A stretch of DNA of 64,000 nucleotides. It comes from Thalassotalea euphylliae (GTDB lineage Bacteria; Pseudomonadota; Gammaproteobacteria; Enterobacterales; Alteromonadaceae). The notes under the pieces were generated by a model. That model was given only the letters and a program-made list of their open reading frames with translations. It did no database searches and was not told the DNA's origin. Below are positions 51,327-58,845 of this stretch, in pieces. The translations under genes were made by a program, and so were the position numbers. Location of the stretch: the NCBI RefSeq assembly GCF_003390335.1, contig NZ_QUOU01000001.1, positions 2,356,001-2,420,000 on the forward strand, given 5' to 3'. The stretch's first letter is position 1. Each line of letters opens with the position of its first letter.

Positions 51327-52505
51327 CTATTGGTTTATAATACTCAGCTTGGCAAGGTATTGGCGCTCTATGTCAGGAGATTTGTTAGAGCGGATTGCTC
51401 TTTTCATGGCGATTTTCGCCGATTCCTTTCTACCTAATGCATTAAAAATTTTCGCCAAGCCATAGTGAAACTCGTGAATACTGCCATCTATTTTGATCGC
51501 TCGTTGATAATGACGAATGGCACTTTCAAAGTTGCCTTCGTAAAAATCCTCATCAGCTAACAAGGCGTGGTAATAAGGGTTTCTAATTCGTTGTTTTAGA
51601 ATGGCACTGTCAATGCGTCTTGCTTCATCAAAGCGCCCTTCCATCGCCAGTAAAATAGAGAGATTAGTTAATGTGTTAAGACTTTTGCCATCAATGCTGA
51701 TTGCATGGCGATAAGTCGCTTCAGCGAGCTCATTTTGCCCTGTAAAGCGATATAAAATACCTAAATTCGCCCAGCCGGATGAGAAATTAGGGGCGATTTT
51801 TACCGCTTCACTAAAGTAGCGATAAGCGGTGTCATAATCACTTTTGACCAATGCATCAGCGCCTTTGTTGTTGTAAAACATTGCAGTCACTGTGTTTATC
51901 CCGACCTTTTTCTTGGGAAATTTTTTCTTTTTAACAAAAGGATCAAAATCTATTTCTATATCTGAGCCACCCCACACAACATTAACATTGGGATCATTAC
52001 TTCTCACCCCTGGCACAAGTAAATTGACATGCCCAGTCAGTAAATTGTACTCCCCGTTGCGAACCCAGTACTCAGGCACCTTAACGTCTTGAAACACAAT
52101 GTCTAACCCGGAGGCTTTCGCCATGGCATACGCCATAATGGTTAACGACATACAGTTAGCGGTCTTACTGTGATACGCCTGACTAGCGGTTAGATTGGCA
52201 TTACTTTGGTAGGCAAGCCCTGCATTATTATCGCTAAAAATATGACGAATAAGCTTCATGGCTTTATTGTGCTTAGAGCGCTCAGACATAAAACTACTGC
52301 GCACGACACTTCGCATTTCATCACTTAACGCAAAAATTTCATCTTGGCTTTCAACGCCAAGGTTTTTAGCATTGGGAAAAGCGTCATCCACAATCAGTAA
52401 TTCGGGATTAACTGAAGCGACGCCTGCTGACGTAACTGGTGTTGTTGCATTACAACCAACAAGACTAAAAACAAATGGTAACAGCAATAAGGCTACCTTA
52501 TGCAT
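51327..52505 (-). CDS. Lipoprotein with transglutaminase-like and TPR domains
   Basis: A 392-residue lipoprotein (signal ending LVGC, residue 18). The first half has a transglutaminase/cysteine-protease-like core: the Cys in SKTANCMSLTIMAYAMAKA (about 118) and the His in LTGHVNLLVPG (about 158). The second half has four or five TPR repeats (ADALVKSDYDTAYRYFSEAV, GWANLGILYRFTGQNELAEA, ALLADEDFYEGNFESAIRHY), for protein binding. It is coupled to the M28 peptidase. Only an AGAGGTG ribosome-binding site separates its start from MITE copy 2. Confidence 0.82.
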   Translation of the reverse strand: MHKVALLLLPFVFSLVGCNATTPVTSAGVASVNPELLIVDDAFPNAKNLGVESQDEIFALSDEMRSVVRSSFMSERSKHNKAMKLIRHIFSDNNAGLAYQSNANLTASQAYHSKTANCMSLTIMAYAMAKASGLDIVFQDVKVPEYWVRNGEYNLLTGHVNLLVPGVRSNDPNVNVVWGGSDIEIDFDPFVKKKKFPKKKVGINTVTAMFYNNKGADALVKSDYDTAYRYFSEAVKIAPNFSSGWANLGILYRFTGQNELAEATYRHAISIDGKSLNTLTNLSILLAMEGRFDEARRIDSAILKQRIRNPYYHALLADEDFYEGNFESAIRHYQRAIKIDGSIHEFHYGLAKIFNALGRKESAKIAMKRAIRSNKSPDIERQYLAKLSIINQ

Positions 52506-52518
52506 AAATCACCTCTTA

Positions 52519-52783
52519 TACCAATTGAATTAATTAATTGATCAATTCAGAGCGTTGTCAGCGGTGGGAGAATAAGCCAAATTTATGCCGATATAGTTAT
52601 TCTACATCCAATGAATTTGGCGTAATTATCGCGACGCTGACACGCTCCCAAAGGGCGAGTTTAAAAGGCTCATATGCTGCGTTATTGATTTTGACAAGGG
52701 AATAACCATTCTCTGCAATCAATGCCTTGCCTCTAAGCCTTTTAATTCTCGCTGAATGATTAAGTAGTTATTTCAAGTGGTAT
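52519..52783 (+). mobile_element. MITE copy 2 (265 bp), inverted relative to copy 1
   Basis: Ends TACCAATTGAA and TTCAAGTGGTA, flanked by a TTA duplication (52516-52518 and 52784-52786), the complement-equivalent of TAA at copy 1. It aligns with the reverse complement of copy 1 with a few small indels (for example CTATATCGG against ATATCGG). It lies 13 nt upstream of the TPR-lipoprotein start, so that operon's promoter must lie inside the MITE or beyond it. Confidence 0.85.
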
Positions 52784-52981
52784 TACACCTTACTTCATAT
52801 AAGCATAATGTAAATTTAGTAATTTGCCTTTGTCCCCTCATTAAATTAATAACTCGTTACAAATTTCAAAAGGCTACTCGTGCGTTTTTGATCTAATTAA
52901 TATGCTAAAAATGAAGATAAAAACTGGTGCGTTTAAGAAGAAATGTTACGAGCAACACATTAGTTATCCAGAGCTGATGTG

Positions 52982-53055
52982 ATGGTCTTCTCCTTATTCG
53001 GCATCTACGTGCCATGATTGAAGTATCAACATGCAATCAAAACGGGAGAAGACCA
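52982..53055 (+). promoter_or_regulatory. Hairpin that would mask the transposase ribosome-binding site (copy 2)
   Basis: TGGTCTTCTCC (52983-52993) is perfectly complementary to GGAGAAGACCA (53045-53055), which contains the GGGAG ribosome-binding site and ends one base before the transposase ATG at 53057. The design equals that of copy 1 although the sequences differ, which argues for selection. Confidence 0.6.
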
Positions 53056-53056
53056 A

Positions 53057-54067
53057 ATGCAGATTACAACAATTGGTATTGATATAGCAAAAAAACTATT
53101 TCATGTGGTGTGCTGTAACAGCAAGAATAAAATCATCCGAAAGAAAATGCTCAGACGCAGTCAACTAATGGATTATTTATCAAATATCCCAAGGTGTTTA
53201 GTTGCAATGGAAGCCTGTGCAACATCAAATTATTGGGGCAGAGAAATAATGGCACTGGGGCATCAAGTAAAATTATTACCACCCCAGCATGTGAAAGCTT
53301 TTTTAACGGGCAATAAAAATGATTACAACGATGCTCATGCAATTGTTGTTACCTCTGGGCAAGCACACATAAAAGCAGTTCCGGTGAAATCAGTTGAGCA
53401 GCAAGACAATCAAATAGTACATGCGGTGAGAGAATTAGCCATCAGGCAACGTACTGCTTTGTGTAATCAAATTAGAGGGTTGTTACTTGAATATGGTATT
53501 AGCGTCAGCAAAGGGATTAACAATTTACGCAAAGAGGTGGTTCATTTACAGGATGATACCTCAGCGCTTAGTCAAACATTCAAACAAGTACTTAGCCTAT
53601 TATATAATCAACTCTCGTTACTAGATGATAGTATAGCGCAGCATAACCAGCGGATAACACAGCAAGCTAATCACCATGAAACTTGTTTGCGATTACAGAC
53701 TATTCCAGGCGTTGGTCCATTAGTGGCTACAAGTATTTTTAATGAAATAGGTCATGGTAGCGCTTATAAACGAGGTCGAGAGGTATCAGCCTCAATAGGG
53801 TTAGTGCCTCGCCAGCACAGTACAGGTGGTAAAGAACGACTGCTTGGGATAAGTAAGCGAGGAAATCGCTATTTACGATGTTTGCTTATCCAAGGAGCAA
53901 AAGCGGTTGTCTTTAGAGCGAAGCATAAGACAGACAAGCTTAGTTTGTGGATAAACAGAATTGTTGTCACACGAGGGCACAATAAAGCGTGCGTTGCCTA
54001 CGCAAACAAAATGGCAAGAATAGCTTGGGCTATTACCGTTTCAGGTGAGAGTTACCAAGCGATATAA
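53057..54067 (+). CDS. IS110/IS1111-family transposase
   Basis: A 336-residue DEDD recombinase from ATG 53057 (GGGAG 9 nt upstream). Catalytic residues: D9 (IGIDIAKKLFHVV), E52 (VAMEACATSNYW) and the aspartates of GNKNDYNDAHAI. The C-terminal domain has IPGVGPLVATSIFNEIG and RQHSTGGKERLLGISKRGNR with the conserved serine. It shares the overall plan with the transposase at 46331 but is clearly diverged. Full length. Confidence 0.93.
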   Translation: MQITTIGIDIAKKLFHVVCCNSKNKIIRKKMLRRSQLMDYLSNIPRCLVAMEACATSNYWGREIMALGHQVKLLPPQHVKAFLTGNKNDYNDAHAIVVTSGQAHIKAVPVKSVEQQDNQIVHAVRELAIRQRTALCNQIRGLLLEYGISVSKGINNLRKEVVHLQDDTSALSQTFKQVLSLLYNQLSLLDDSIAQHNQRITQQANHHETCLRLQTIPGVGPLVATSIFNEIGHGSAYKRGREVSASIGLVPRQHSTGGKERLLGISKRGNRYLRCLLIQGAKAVVFRAKHKTDKLSLWINRIVVTRGHNKACVAYANKMARIAWAITVSGESYQAI

Positions 54068-54290
54068 ATACTCTTCAGCGAATTGCGAAGGTAAGTGGCG
54101 AGATGACATAACAGGTCAAACCGGCATAGTGAAAACCTGATAACCCCAACGGACGATAAACCCCGAAGAGCTGATAAGGACACTATGCGCGATTTACATC
54201 TAGGCCAGAGCATAAAAAGGTTGCTCATAAACAGGCCGAATATATGACAGCAAACCTGTCCCTGTTATCAAAAACTCACCTTGCAATATG
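54068..54290 (+). ncRNA. Predicted guide (seeker/bridge) RNA region of IS copy 2
   Basis: The ~220-nt non-coding right end after the transposase stop. It shares with copy 1 a terminal block (CTGTTATCAAAA.CTCACCTTGCAATA here, CCGTTATCGAAATATCACTTGCAATA there) and an internal GACCTG/ACAGGTC-like element, while the rest differs, as expected if scaffold parts are kept and guide loops vary. Assignment follows from the known position in IS1111 elements. Confidence 0.5.
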
Positions 54291-54373
54291 GGAGGAGACC
54301 ATATATGAGGTTAAATAGGCTTCAATAACTGTAAATTGAGAGAAGCAATTTATTACTAGCGTTAGCCGTAGGG

Positions 54374-55258
54374 CTAATCTTTAAAATAATCGACTAAATG
54401 ATCAATGATCGATCGAATACGAGAAGTTAAATGCCTGTTTGGAGGGTAAATGGCATTTAGTGCGAAATCGTCGGTTTGCAAGTCTTCAAATAGTATATTA
54501 ACGTCTCCGCGCTCAATATAATCTTTCACCAAATAACTAGGTACTCGACCAATTCCAACGCCACTAAGTACCATATTGACAATCGCTTCTGGTGAGTTTG
54601 ATCTGAACGAGCCTGTTATTGGCACCGCAAATATTGTTCTTCCCTGTTTAAACTTCCAATGCATAGGGTCAACCGACGAGCTGAAAATAAGGCAGTCATG
54701 TGTAGAAAGCGCATCTGGGTGCTTTGGTACGCCCATGCGGCTAAGGTATTCTGGAGAAGAAATCACCACAACACTCATATTGAGTAACTTTCGAGCAACC
54801 AGGGTCGAGTCCTCGAGTTCACCAAAACGAATCGCTAAATCAAACCCATCCTCTACCAGTGACACGCGCTTATCAGACAGTTGTAAATCAATAGACACTC
54901 GTGGATGATTTTTTTTAAATAAATCTAGGGCTTTAACGAGCTCATTACTACCAAAGGAGGTTGGCGCAGCAATCCTGATTGGGCCAGCTAACTCCTGCTG
55001 CTTTGATTGAATGACCCCTTCTAACTCATTGTATTGATCGAGAATGGCGACACAGCGATCAAAATAAACACGACCTAGCTCAGTCACCGTAACACTTCTG
55101 GTTGTTCGGTTAAGCAATTGCGCCCCTAACTTAGACTCCAACTGTGCCACATATTTACTTGCTAGCTTGGTACTTATCCCTAGCATTTTAGCGCCTCCGG
55201 TAAAGGACTTTTGCTTAGCAACAGCAATAAAGGTTTCCATTCCGGTCAAGGTATCCAT
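54374..55258 (-). CDS. LysR-family regulator of the NAT/GST genes
   Basis: A 294-residue LysR regulator of the AaeR/DmlR-like group: METFIAVAKQKSFTGGAKML, GISTKLASKYVAQLESKLGA and LLNRTTRSVTVTELGRVY form the helix-turn-helix and linker (about 7-70). The effector domain follows. It is divergent from the arylamine N-acetyltransferase gene, and the shared promoter is repeated before the GST gene, so it probably controls both. The inducer is likely an aromatic or electrophilic compound (inference). Confidence 0.9.
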   Translation of the reverse strand: MDTLTGMETFIAVAKQKSFTGGAKMLGISTKLASKYVAQLESKLGAQLLNRTTRSVTVTELGRVYFDRCVAILDQYNELEGVIQSKQQELAGPIRIAAPTSFGSNELVKALDLFKKNHPRVSIDLQLSDKRVSLVEDGFDLAIRFGELEDSTLVARKLLNMSVVVISSPEYLSRMGVPKHPDALSTHDCLIFSSSVDPMHWKFKQGRTIFAVPITGSFRSNSPEAIVNMVLSGVGIGRVPSYLVKDYIERGDVNILFEDLQTDDFALNAIYPPNRHLTSRIRSIIDHLVDYFKD

Positions 55259-55280
55259 AATGTGCTCCTTATGAATAATA

Positions 55281-55338
55281 TGTTCACAGTCACTCTATAT
55301 AACACTATATTATCACTTTAATATAGCTAACCTAATCC
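55281..55338. promoter_or_regulatory. Promoter/operator segment shared with the GST promoter (copy 1)
   Basis: A 58-bp stretch (TGTTCACAGTCACTCTATAT at its start, TATTATCACTTTAATATAGC in its middle) aligns without gaps to 56495-56552 with roughly 70% identity. It fills most of the gap between the divergent LysR and NAT genes. The best-kept parts are TGTTCA-AGTCA and ATTATCA-TTT-ATAT-G-TAA-CTA, likely the LysR site and promoter. Confidence 0.55.
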
Positions 55339-55387
55339 TAGCTTGATTAGACTTTTACACCCCAATTGTGACAGCCGAATAGATAAA

Positions 55388-56200
55388 ATGAATAACATCC
55401 AAAGACAACAATACTTTAAAAGACTTGAGCTAAGTGAAGTAGACAAAACGTATGCGGGACTCAAAGCGCTACAAGAGCAGCATATGAAGAAAATTCCTTT
55501 TGAGAACCTAGACGTAGTGGTAGGTAGAGACATCCTTTTGTCGCCAGAGTATTTATTTAACAAAATTGTTGAACGAAAAAGAGGTGGCTATTGTTTTGAG
55601 TTGAACTTACTCTACGCATCACTCCTTAGTTCGCTGGGCTTCAAGCCTAAACCCGTGATGGGGAGAGTTTGGTTGCGTAACCCAAAGCAAATGCCCCCTC
55701 GAAATCACCTAGCTCACTTACTAACGTTAGAAGAGAAAACCTATCTTACCGATGTTGGCTTTGGCGCACTAGCACCTAGAGTGCCACTAGATATAAATTC
55801 CAGCCAAGAAATAGAAGATGGTGACGGAATCGTGAGAATCATCAACACTGCCCCTAACCAATACATGGTGCAGCGAAAAGTAGCAAGTCAATGGGAAAAT
55901 CAATACAGTTTCGAAGATATAGAAATTAGCCATGATGACATTCAGATTGCCAATTTTTTCATGTCAAAGAGTGAGTCTTCTCACTTTTACCAGCATCGAT
56001 TTATCGGCATATTTACCGAAGATGGACGGATGGGATTATTTGACAATAAATTGACTAAACGCATTGGCATTAATACCGTAGAAAGCTCAGACGTTTCAAC
56101 ACCCGAGAAATGGCTTTCAACCCTAAAAAACACATTCAATATGGAGTTAGATTTCTCAGATAACGAGCTCTCTATATTGTTTTCGATAAACCGGGGCTAG
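55388..56200 (+). CDS. nat: Arylamine N-acetyltransferase
   Basis: A 270-residue NAT that transfers acetyl from acetyl-CoA to aromatic amines and hydrazines. The catalytic triad falls at the positions known from Salmonella NAT: C69 (KRGGYCFELN), H107 (PPRNHLAHLL) and D122 (TYLTDVGFG). The IPFENLDVVVGR block near 36-47 is also typical. ATG 55388 is used; a TTG at 55343 would add 15 unlikely residues. It is controlled by the divergent LysR regulator. Confidence 0.93.
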   Translation: MNNIQRQQYFKRLELSEVDKTYAGLKALQEQHMKKIPFENLDVVVGRDILLSPEYLFNKIVERKRGGYCFELNLLYASLLSSLGFKPKPVMGRVWLRNPKQMPPRNHLAHLLTLEEKTYLTDVGFGALAPRVPLDINSSQEIEDGDGIVRIINTAPNQYMVQRKVASQWENQYSFEDIEISHDDIQIANFFMSKSESSHFYQHRFIGIFTEDGRMGLFDNKLTKRIGINTVESSDVSTPEKWLSTLKNTFNMELDFSDNELSILFSINRG

Positions 56201-56606
56201 CTCAAGTCATCATGAGCTTATGAAAAACAAAGACTTAGCTAACCGCTTATAAAATGGATTCTACAACTTAGCACTCATGAACGACATCCTGTTTGATTTT
56301 TGGTCGTTACGGGATAACAAAAATTCACATTCATGAATAATAACGGTTAAATATTTCCAAATTAAAACTTGGAAAATTAACCTTTTTGCTTACATTGATA
56401 TGTCGATGTAAGTACCTACAAGGCGACAAAACTCTCCACCTCAGTTAAAAACACCAGTTAGCCTTCTCATGTAAGTAACCGACTATAAACATTTTGTTCA
56501 TAGTCATTCCATAATAAAGCGCATTATCATTTTTATATGGTTAATCTACTATTTACCTCGCTAGCATCAATTCACTTTTGATTAACTAAATATACGAGGA
56601 CTTACC
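56201..56606. other. Gap between nat and the GST gene
   Basis: No gene is seen in these ~400 bases. They contain AT-rich sequence, a short dyad (CTTACATTGATATGTCGATGTAAG, about 56390-56413, arms CTTACAT and ATGTAAG) and, at the right end, the promoter segment shared with the nat promoter. Confidence 0.4.
56495..56552 (+). promoter_or_regulatory. Promoter/operator segment shared with the nat promoter (copy 2)
   Basis: An ungapped partner of 55281-55338, 55 nt upstream of the GST start codon. Shared blocks include TGTTCATAGTCA and ATTATCATTTTTATATGGTT. Because the coding sequences on either side are unrelated, the likeness must reflect a regulatory copy or common operator. Confidence 0.55.
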
Positions 56607-57227
56607 ATGTCAAACGCACTTAAAATTTACAGCTTCCCTCTATCTGGTCACTCCCACCGAGTGATCTTATTTGCCAGTCTAGCCGGAATTGCTTATGAAA
56701 TTATCAATTTGGATCTAGCAAATGGCGAGCATAAAAAGCAACCTTACCTATCAATCAACCCTGCCGGCCAAGTGCCTGCGATTGTTGATGGCACTACTGC
56801 GATAGCAGATTCCAATGCCATATTGGTATATCTCGCACGAAAATATGCACCGACCTTTCTACCTGAAGATCCAGTAAATGAGGCTGAAGTGCAAAAGTAC
56901 CTTTCACTTGCAGCGGGCGAAATTGCTTTTGGGCCAGCGGCAGCGCGTCTCATTAATGTATTCAACGCGGATCTAGATCGTGAATTTACCCATACAATTG
57001 CTGCACAAGCGTTAACCAAATTAGAAACATCGCTTACAGGTAAAGACTTTCTTGTGGGTAACAAGCCTTCTATCGCGGATGTTGCCATCTATAGCTATGT
57101 TGCACATGCCCCTGAAGGCGATATTTCATTAGAGCCGTACCCAAATGTCCGTCGCCTACTAAAAAACATTGAAGCCTTACATGGCTTCATTCCATTCAAA
57201 GCAACTAAAGTTGGTTTAGCTGCATAA
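56607..57227 (+). CDS. Glutathione S-transferase
   Basis: A 206-residue GST. The thioredoxin-fold N-terminus has YSFPLSGHSHRVILFASLAG with Ser12 or nearby as glutathione activator, the cis-Pro AGQVPAIVDG and the IADSNAIL glutathione-binding turn. The helical C-terminal domain has FLVGNKPSIADVAIYSYVAH. It conjugates glutathione to electrophiles. A GAGG site precedes ATG 56607. It belongs to the LysR-linked detoxification group. Confidence 0.9.
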   Translation: MSNALKIYSFPLSGHSHRVILFASLAGIAYEIINLDLANGEHKKQPYLSINPAGQVPAIVDGTTAIADSNAILVYLARKYAPTFLPEDPVNEAEVQKYLSLAAGEIAFGPAAARLINVFNADLDREFTHTIAAQALTKLETSLTGKDFLVGNKPSIADVAIYSYVAHAPEGDISLEPYPNVRRLLKNIEALHGFIPFKATKVGLAA

Positions 57228-57267
57228 TACATTGCTTGCTAACTGCTTTTCTATATGAGGAAGGAAG

Positions 57268-57366
57268 GTGTCTACCGAGTTATTTGTGCTTGCTATGGCG
57301 GGTGGTTTTCTCTTACTACTCGCCTTAGTTCAGGCACTTGTAACATTTTTACGCTGGGTCTATTGA
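57268..57366 (+). CDS. Possible 32-residue membrane microprotein
   Basis: GTG 57268 opens a short frame for a single hydrophobic helix (ELFVLAMAGGFLLLLALVQ, then ALVTFLRWVY) with an acidic start and a basic, aromatic end. This is the usual form of bacterial small membrane proteins. AAGGAAGG lies immediately upstream but rather close to the start. It follows the GST gene by 40 nt and may be co-transcribed. A competing frame from ATG 57255 gives a less plausible Cys-rich product. Confidence 0.3.
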   Translation: MSTELFVLAMAGGFLLLLALVQALVTFLRWVY

Positions 57367-57510
57367 CGACAGGTTGCACACGCAATTGTCTATGTCATTC
57401 AAACTCCTTGGCTTAGAACAACGGCTTGAGGTGTCGCTGGCTTCGTACTCACGGCACCTCCAATCATTGATTAATCAAGATTGACCAGTCGCGGTGGCGA
57501 AAAAGAAACC

Positions 57511-57548
57511 GGTAGATGTCGCATGGTATCGATATCTACCTTTTTATG
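57511..57548 (+). terminator. Terminator after the GST gene
   Basis: GGTAGAT (about 57511-57517) pairs with ATCTACC (about 57534-57540), followed by TTTTTAT. An imperfect stem (AGGTGTCG/CGGCACCT, about 57429-57459) lies before it. The rest of 57367-57712 shows no gene. Confidence 0.5.
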
Positions 57549-57712
57549 ACACTAAACGGACACAAAATTCATACTAAGAAATTGATAATTCGTCATATTT
57601 TTATATTTTATTTTCTTCACTTAGGTACTGGAAACAGCCGCCTCGCAGAAATCAAGTGACTAAAATATCAACACTGTGAAATACTGTTTTAACTGGTTAT
57701 AAGGAAAGAGTC

Positions 57713-58354
57713 ATGGCACACAAACCCATCAAAAAGAATGTGTTAATGTTATTAGCCGAAGGCTTTGAACTAATGGAAACCTCATGTTTTACCGATGTAC
57801 TAGCTTGGGCAAGTTTTCTAGATCACGTTGATATCAAGTTAACAACTTCATCAACGACAGGCACGGTTAACACCGCATTTGGCGGCTTTAATGTCACAAC
57901 AGATTCGACCATAGCGCAATTAAATTTAGATAGCTTTGACGCGCTTGCTATTCCAGGTGGAATGGAATGGGCCGGCTTTTTTGAGAACGCCCTATCTAAA
58001 GGATTTATTGCGGTAGTGAAACACTTTATCGCACAACGTAAGCCAGTAGCTGCTGTTTGTGTTGCCTCAACCTATATTGCCAAGAGTGGCGAATTTGTCG
58101 GAAGAAAGGCAACCATTTATCACTCCCAAACCGGTAAACACAAAGCCAAACTTGAAGGTATGGGGGTAAAATTTATTGATAAACCTGTTGTTGAAAGTGC
58201 CAATGTCATTACATCTACAGGGCCGGGCACTGCCGTCGAGGTAGCATTAGCCTTACTTGGTCAGTTAGCCGATGCAAATACCGTTAATGCGACACGACAA
58301 ATGATGCGTATCCCTACCCCAGATAAAGATTGGTATCTACCGCAAGTTCAGTGA
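57713..58354 (+). CDS. DJ-1/PfpI-family protein
   Basis: A 213-residue DJ-1-superfamily protein. The reactive cysteine is C116 in PVAAVCVASTYIAKSG, with E19 in AEGFELMETSCF positioned to polarise it. The fold motifs ALAIPGGMEWAG and VITSTGPGTAVEVALALLG are present. Members act as glyoxalases, deglycases or redox sensors and chaperones; which applies is unknown. With NAT and GST it suggests defence against reactive electrophiles. A TAAGGAAAG site precedes the start. Confidence 0.88.
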   Translation: MAHKPIKKNVLMLLAEGFELMETSCFTDVLAWASFLDHVDIKLTTSSTTGTVNTAFGGFNVTTDSTIAQLNLDSFDALAIPGGMEWAGFFENALSKGFIAVVKHFIAQRKPVAAVCVASTYIAKSGEFVGRKATIYHSQTGKHKAKLEGMGVKFIDKPVVESANVITSTGPGTAVEVALALLGQLADANTVNATRQMMRIPTPDKDWYLPQVQ

Positions 58355-58845
58355 CAAACACAAGATTAAGCAATATTAAATATTAGATGAGAAGTTTTAG
58401 GTAAATAAAACTTTCCGTTGATTTATTATTCACAGTACCCAATTTGCGTGAAGCAAAAGCCTTTGATATTCACTGACTCGTGGGCAAAGCCTCCGAGCGA
58501 ATTGAGCACATTTCAGTTGCATTTTATGCCTTTTGCCCACCTAATCTCTCGTCCTATAGGGACATCCAGTTTCCGATGCAGTCTCATATTGCGATAAAAG
58601 CTAGCCTCGATGGTAAAGGTGAGAAATTAACAATGTAGGAATTGAAGAAGAGACAAAGCCGCCAGATAACAAGCCAGTAATCTGACCATCTTTAACTTCT
58701 AGATATACCATAATCAGGCTAGGTGAAGGTGTTTTCATAACCCCCTTGGCCAGTATGCACACTAGTTTTATCTAAGCCCGCTTTATCCTAACGTAAACAA
58801 GCTAAAGGTCCAGCAGCCGTTTCTGTAGCGGATTCATCGTTGAAG
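58355..58845. other. Decayed region after the DJ-1 gene
   Basis: About 490 bases without an intact gene. Minus-strand fragments read like protein in shifted frames: the frame at 58601-58738, and before it (higher coordinates) a stretch LDKTSVHTGQGGYENTF in another frame. The region is best explained as a pseudogene on the minus strand. Confidence 0.35.
58601..58738 (-). pseudogene. Small frame, likely the tail of a decayed gene
   Basis: A 45-codon frame from ATG 58738 (GGGGG nearby) reading KTPSPSLIMVYLEVKDGQIT then GLLSGGFVSSSIP. The strand-rich VYLEVKDGQITG pattern looks like part of a larger beta-sheet protein, and coding-like sequence continues upstream in another frame. A remnant is more likely than a real microprotein. 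Confidence 0.25.

Larger units (their letters stand above)
52982..54302 (+). mobile_element. IS1111-type (IS110-family) insertion sequence, copy 2
   Basis: Subterminal repeats ATGGTCTTCTCC (52982-52993) and GGAGGAGACCAT (54291-54302), matching at 11 of 12 positions, bracket a DEDD transposase and a ~220-nt non-coding right end. Size and layout match copy 1, but the repeats and transposase sequences differ clearly, so these are two different IS types of one group. 52787-52981 upstream holds no gene. Confidence 0.85.

Noticed and set aside
46262..54302. Composite transposon made by two IS110-family elements
   Set aside because: The elements have different end repeats and transposases, so they would not be moved together, and IS110-family elements do not normally form composites.
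57255..57416. A 53-codon Cys-rich frame from ATG 57255
   Set aside because: It lacks a ribosome-binding site, and the overlapping hydrophobic 32-residue frame uses the purine-rich stretch better.
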